Source of the DNA: Bradysia coprophila
Lineage: Eukaryota; Arthropoda; Insecta; Diptera; Sciaridae
Assembly (NCBI RefSeq): GCF_014529535.1
Contig: NW_023503555.1
Location: 1,922,001-1,986,000, forward strand
Length of the DNA: 64,000 bases
Reading direction: 5' to 3'
The notes beneath the pieces were generated by a model that saw only the letters and a program-made list of their open reading frames with translations, ran no database searches and was not told the origin of the DNA. This document shows positions 58,366-64,000 of this stretch, piece by piece. The first letter of the stretch is position 1, and every line of letters begins with the position of its first letter. A program made the translations under genes and the position numbers.

Positions 58366-61034
58366 ACACAACATACTATTGTTTATAAATCTATGACCTT
58401 CTTCGCAAATAAAGTTTAATTGTCTTGTTTACATTGGCTGATAGGAAATTTTGTTAAATATTTAGTGTTTGTCGGATCATGACTCTTCATGCGTTCAGAG
58501 AATACTTTCTCCCAAAGTTCGTATTAAAATTTTACCTTACACATGAAAGTTAACCTTCATTTAGCAAAAATGCGTGAACCAAATAAAGTCCTTAAGTTAA
58601 GGCACACTTAACACCTTACGCAACCTTTTTAATGTCCATGTTTTTCGGCTTTCTACAAAGATGTCAAAAAAATCAATTTACATAAAAGCAAATATTGTTG
58701 AAAAGAGTCACATTTAAAATCAAGTTTGCTTTTTATTCCAGATTAATATTTACTCACTTATAAATCAATAGCACTTTTTGCTGATTAAATAAAGAGAAGA
58801 AAAAAAAACTTCTAAATTGTGTGCGAGTTGCGAGTTCAATTCGACTGATGACTTGTAACCACTAAAAGATTGGTAATTTTTTTTCTTCTTTCCTTTTAGT
58901 TTTTAACGATAAGAATTTGAATATGCAAATCGATTTAATGAACTGCTCATTAGCTGTGTAGTAAAAGATATTAACAAAAATGTTGAAAAGTTTGCTCGTT
59001 TTCGAAAAAATAAAAATTCTTCTTGCCATTGGATTAGTCAGTACAATGCAGATCGGTTACATGGATGCTACATGTATTAAGTTCAGCCATTCATCTATTC
59101 AAAGCTTTCTGGGCTTATAGATAGAGTTGCTTTTAATGCAAATTGTAAACAAAATTTTCCATGTGCATACGTATACCAGTCCACATGGAAACTTTTGTGA
59201 CTCGCATTGTTAGCTGGTATTTGAATAAGAAAATGAATGGCCGACAGAGTTTTACACATATTTTCGGGTGCTTTGAGTATGTACACATTTAAGTACGTCT
59301 ATGCACGCAAAAATGAATGGAAGAAAAACAAAAGTTAATTAAACATAACACAGGGTACGGAATGTGTTCAAATTCATGGTTAGTGGTTGTATACAGTGTA
59401 CGTACAATGTACACCTTTTATAGAAATAAATCATTACAAAGAGATTGTATAATCCACTTGCATATTCAAATTCATATAGTCGGAATAAGTAGACGATTAA
59501 TTATTTGAAGATTTGCCAAGCATATGAAACGGTTATATAGATAGTCTGAGCTTAGTCATCATTGTTCATTATTCATGGATATAAAATCGTGCTACACTTC
59601 AAAGAGAAGAATGGAAGCAGCAAATATTACACAAAAGTTTTGAATGCAGATAAAATGTTGACTTACCAGTTCATAGATAAATCGCTCATCTAGCCAGTTA
59701 GCCTGAAACATTTTTGATTTTTTAGTTCAAAAAGATATAAAGCTCAATTTGTTCAACAATATTAGTCTTTGTGTGCAATTATAGTTTCTCTGTTTAAGTG
59801 GTTGAAACGTCGGAGAAATCCAATTTAATATTTATCTTACCATTGTCAGCTGCAGAGTAGATCCGACAGATATTTCGTTAACACAAGTACCATAACTCGA
59901 GCTAAATTTCGAATATGAAGAAAGGGTACATTTGATTCAATATTCTTACTGAAGGTATGGATCGTTTCGTTATTTGGTTAGCGTTTCAGTTAGTATCTTG
60001 GAAACAACGATAACAAGAATATCCTTTGCGTTTCCATGCGACTTGTGATTTTGAGAAATTAAGTCGAAAGCACCTCAACCAACTCTGCAATTGTCCAATC
60101 AACACGAAAATGATCAGAATTATAAGGGAGAAATTAAGTCGTACTTTTTCTGGCTGTTGTGAAACGAAATCATTTGTGGAAAAGTTGTTCAGACAGATTC
60201 TGTTTTTTAACAATCTCCTTATAAAGGAAATATCAATAGGCTGTTGTGTGATTTACTTTGATCAATTTTGTTTCCTTTCACAAACAGCAATCGTATCAGC
60301 GTATACACGATATAATCAGTAAATCTTATACTTCATTTGTTTAAAGCTTTATATTGTGTTTGCTGCAAAATATTTTACTTTATTGCTTTTCACACACATT
60401 CTGCTACATAGGAGAATACTATCTAGAGTTCATCGCTTACTATTATCATCGTTGTCGATAACAGATGAATGGCCGTTTACTGCGCTTAGTGATTCTACTA
60501 TGCTAGTTTTTACTCAACATATTGTTTCCCTAGGGTGGTAAATAAGAGAACATTTCTTGCTGTCAAAATTTATTTGATTTTGTTGAATAAAAAAGCGTAG
60601 ATTTCTATGAGTTTATGATGAGAAATAGATTTACTCGGGTGAATGTGTTCCTGGTACAAGGGTTTGCGTAAATTTTCTTGATATGAGGCGAAGCCGAGGT
60701 CAATAAACACACGAGCAGAGTTATATTTTTTCGTAAGGACCATGTGCAGTTTTAACTTGAAGATGGTCGCAATGGTGACATTACAGAACAAGATAATATA
60801 AAAGGACATTAAATCAATAATTAAATGCTTACTATCGTATTCTGTAATCTTTTTTTACCGAACAACATATAAGCGAAGGTTTCACTAACCAGTTGAAGTA
60901 GGATATTGCACGGGTCTACCAAATGCGGTAACAACTCATATTTTTATGTATACGAGAATAAAATACATTCGTTCAATAACGCATTTTGTAGACCAGTTCA
61001 ATAATCTGCTATTATTTCCACATTGAACCTACAG

Positions 61035-61175
61035 GAACGGGCAATCAAAATTCATCTTAAATTTGCTTCAGCTGATTGACGAACCCGTGAACGAATCCAT
61101 ATAAACATTCATAGCCAATTTTGTTTGATGAGTGAGACCGATGCAAATCAGCTGAAGCAAACTTATGTTGGATTA
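61035..61175. repeat. Hairpin / small MITE
   Basis: gcaatcaaaattcatcttaa..tttgcttcagctgat pairs with atcagctgaagcaaa..ttatgttggattacc. Confidence 0.6.
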
Positions 61176-61356
61176 CCATTTCGAGTAAAACAACTACAAC
61201 TAGTAAAAGAGAGAAATGTGCTGTTTTTTTCCAGCTGAATTCACCATAAACTCACACTATTCTTATAGTGAAAGGGGCCAGGAAGAGAAGCTACTCTGAG
61301 TAACTCAGAGTGCCTCTACGACGTTGACGTCATTTATGTCAATGAAAGTGTAAAAC

Positions 61357-61479
61357 AGGTATGGTCTATTGTCCGCCCGGAGGACATAAAAATTTTCGTA
61401 CTTAAACGCACTCATTTTCATATTATTTTGACATAAAATGTGAGTGCGTTTAAGACGAATTCGCCGATCGACCATACCT
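61357..61479. mobile_element. Hairpin MITE with AGGTATGG ends, copy 2
   Basis: aggtatggtc at the left and gaccatacct at the right; inner arms cttaaacgcactcattttca and the complement. Same termini as 29815-29951. Flanking 'catttatgtcaatga' and 'tcattgatttatg' extend the symmetry. Confidence 0.7.
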
Positions 61480-62099
61480 GTTCTAGACATTCATTGATTT
61501 ATGTGCGCCCATAACACGTATCAGTGGATCAAAAACAATGTTTAAGTTGTGTTTTGACAGATACAAGGAAAGTATGTTTGTGGAGCAGTTGTAGCTTTTA
61601 GGTTTTTAGGAATTCATTCATTTTTTAACGTGTGACCGTATAGAAATACAGAGTTTTAAATACTCATGAAAATTGGCAAATTTGAACGTGCTACACATAT
61701 AGCACAGTTGCCTTTATCACAATCAATGATTTTATATTTCCAATTTCGGAAATAACATTTTGATTGCCAATAACTAAACGCAAGTTAAGCCAACAGTTCA
61801 GTTGAGTTGATAAGGAGTTGATAAACAATTCAATACAAAAATTACGTTTAGTTTCGCTCCGAAAAAAGTACAAATTTGAATATCGCTAGTTACTTCAAGC
61901 AAAAAAAAAAACGTTCTAAACACCATCGTCACAAATCACACTGTACCTATAGTATAATGGTGTTACTGCTCGTACACATAATTTTGTTATCTGAAATTTA
62001 TCAGGCATGGTGCATTACGACGTGTTACATAAAATGCTTCATTTGTTTTCAGTTTACTTCGTACACATAAAGGCTAAGTCCTATGTTGTGTAATAATTT

Positions 62100-64000
62100 G
62101 TATATACACAGATATACAACTGTTGGCAGCGATATAATTTATGGTGTTCCATGTTCAATATGTTTTGTTTAAAGCAACTTAAACAGCAAATCCTTTGAAT
62201 AAAATTTTACGGTTGGGAAATATTATTTTCCATGGTAGGATGAGATTAATTCTCAAGTAATTGAGACAGACTCGATTCGGTATAATTCGAACAACAACAA
62301 ACATATCGCTACTGTATAGCAGACACCCTCCACCCTGTTTCGATCTTAGAATATATAACTTAGAACAATGACTCCCGATTTAAACAAACCTGTTCAAATA
62401 ACTCTTCTCGAGAGAAATGGAGAACTGAAATATTTATGAAATTCGTTGATTAAATAAACGCATCCATCACAAATCGGTGTGTCGTTTCCTCGGGGTCCGT
62501 ATATTTATCATAAATATTTTTTGTCTTTGAAATTAAATACACTTACAAACGCGTAGAGAGACGGGAGGGTGTCAAAGCAAAGCAATTCATCGTTAATTTT
62601 AATCTCACTTTCCGGAACGGCGTAGCATATTTCAAGCGATATGCCTTTTGTGCAATATGAAGAATGTGAAAGAGAAGTGGAAAGGAAAATATTTGTTTAC
62701 CACCTTTTTTTTGTATTTATACACCAAAGGTACTTTAAATATTTAACATTACCAACCCATATTATTGTGCTCAATTGAAATTTATAGAATCTACAAGGAA
62801 TTTATTCAAATGATAGATCTCTCTCTGCGCAGTATATATATACACATCTAAACAGCTATACGAAGGAATAAATCCTTTATTTAAACGAAAACGTATACTG
62901 TAGATATGTGCTGTGTATTTGTCGAATGAATTATATATTCTAAAGGAATGCAAGATATGGGATATTCCCCAGTGTTGGTGTCTGTATAAATCCATATTGA
63001 ACGTGGGTACGTATGTTCGTTCCTAGCTCCATGTCTAACTAATACGTGTGTTTATACGCTTACTTCCTTCCTATGTGTAACTCCGTGTTACAGTTTGTTT
63101 TTTTCCTACTACCCGATCTATTAATATGTTTGTGCGGAAGCGAGAGCAGGAATGTGCTGCGATGTTGCTGTGTGTGAAAGAAAAAAATACGTGAAGTAGT
63201 TGACATCGATTGAGAGAAATTGTCTTGTGAAAGTCCCCTTTTCCTTTATTCTGTTTTTTTTTTTTTACCTGGCAAAGAATATTTATCTGTTCTCGGTGTC
63301 GAAAATGTTTTTACAAAGGGTCACAATCTCATACCGTTTAGTTTATGGATTTGATTCGGCAATAAATACAATAAAGGAAACGAAAACCATGACTAACTTA
63401 AGAATCCATTTGGTTGTGGCAATGTCGAGGGCAATGTCTCAATTTGGATATTTTTTTATTTTATTCAATATTTACGTACAGCTCCATTGAGAAATTATTT
63501 TTGAACTGTCTCTCCATGGCTGATCATCAAAGGCAAATGTCACAGCGACACATCACTCGACCATGTCAATTAAGACGACCCGCACGATTGCACGCAATTA
63601 ACAACGATTTATGTTGTGTAATTATGTTGCGAGACTCGACGTAATTAATCGGTTGATGAGCTTTCGTGTTTGCTTACCTAAAAATTTAAGCGGATATAAG
63701 CGGCAGCTAATTTCCATTTGGTGTTTTAGTTGGAAAAGAGCAAGGAAAGTATACAATGTGAACTATAATGTGAGGCAAATTGAATGAATTTAGAGAGGAA
63801 TGTTTGAACGAATGAAATATATGGAAAACTCGAAGGTTCGCCCGACTGTAATTAATTGAATAAGGATCAATGAAGTTCGGTTGTCGGAAACTTATGGATT
63901 GTTAGTTTTTTCCTCCACTGGAACACAACTTGGTATTATTCAAAACCGTCGACATTCACTGATTGTTCTACTACTTCTGTTGTTTAAACAATTCTCATGC
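62100..64000. other. Right end of window, no supported gene
   Basis: AT-rich intron sequence with a T-run at about 63256. Short open frames here have no recognisable domain or codon bias. Confidence 0.4.

Larger units (their letters stand above)
36007..64000 (+). other. Trim9 intron (at least 28 kb)
   Basis: Starts with gtaatt. No exon encoding the coiled coil, FN3 or SPRY domain is visible to the right edge, and no other gene can be supported on either strand. What it does hold is listed separately. Stretches such as 44250-47650, 52520-57240 and 58400-61030 are AT-rich with simple repeats (for example gttgttgttgttgtt at 55930) and nothing I can name. Confidence 0.6.

Overview
This is eukaryotic and almost certainly insect DNA. 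It is AT-rich, most genes have short (about 55-70 bp) GT-AG introns, core promoters pair a TATA box with a TCAGT-type initiator, and the proteins are animal families: Asteroid, mitochondrial ribosomal protein mL37, a MYND-Tudor protein, an acid lipase, a FUN14 protein and Trim9. Diptera is my best guess, perhaps a lower dipteran such as a fungus gnat. The order is an inference and the genus is not established.

Layout. 1-938 (-): 5' part of asteroid, running off the left edge. About 1.17-8.28 kb: two diverged copies of a segmental duplication, each with a two-exon gene for a small secreted peptide (2780-3083 and 6197-6494, both -). Facing each of them is an inverted, decayed partial copy. A 5'-truncated LINE, several MITEs and a P-element-like non-autonomous transposon (8276-9154) sit in this block. 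9569-11147 (+): mRpL37, five exons. 11945-14064 (-): MYND-Tudor gene, three exons, convergent with mRpL37. 14.7-17.7 kb: foldback element, Tc1/mariner-type MITE, 109-bp satellite. 17.7-19.5 kb (-): broken THAP-domain P-like transposase with a MITE inside it. 19.5-23.1 kb: third duplication copy, including a rearranged piece of mRpL37 and a TIR-flanked element coding for an internally deleted tyrosine recombinase. 24194-26098 (+): eight-exon acid lipase. 26823-27155 (+): FUN14-domain protein. 28239-28517 (+): acidic secreted peptide. 29.5-35.2 kb: hairpins, a SINE-like repeat and otherwise unassigned DNA. 35221-36006 (+): first coding exon of Trim9. From 36007 to the right edge I find no other convincing gene, so this looks like a Trim9 intron of at least 28 kb. 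It holds a nested foldback complex built on 144-bp tandem units (38.6-43.9 kb), a 1.39-kb long-arm inverted repeat (51125-52515), SINE-like repeats and hairpin MITEs.

The genes do not form one pathway. Most unusual are (1) the duplicated small secreted-peptide gene, whose copies differ by in-frame indels and mostly mild changes; (2) the duplication itself, in which copies serve as empty-site controls for several transposon insertions; (3) the TIR-flanked tyrosine-recombinase element; and (4) the foldback family with a rigid 144-bp internal period. All coordinates, splice sites and homologies were read by eye, without database searches.
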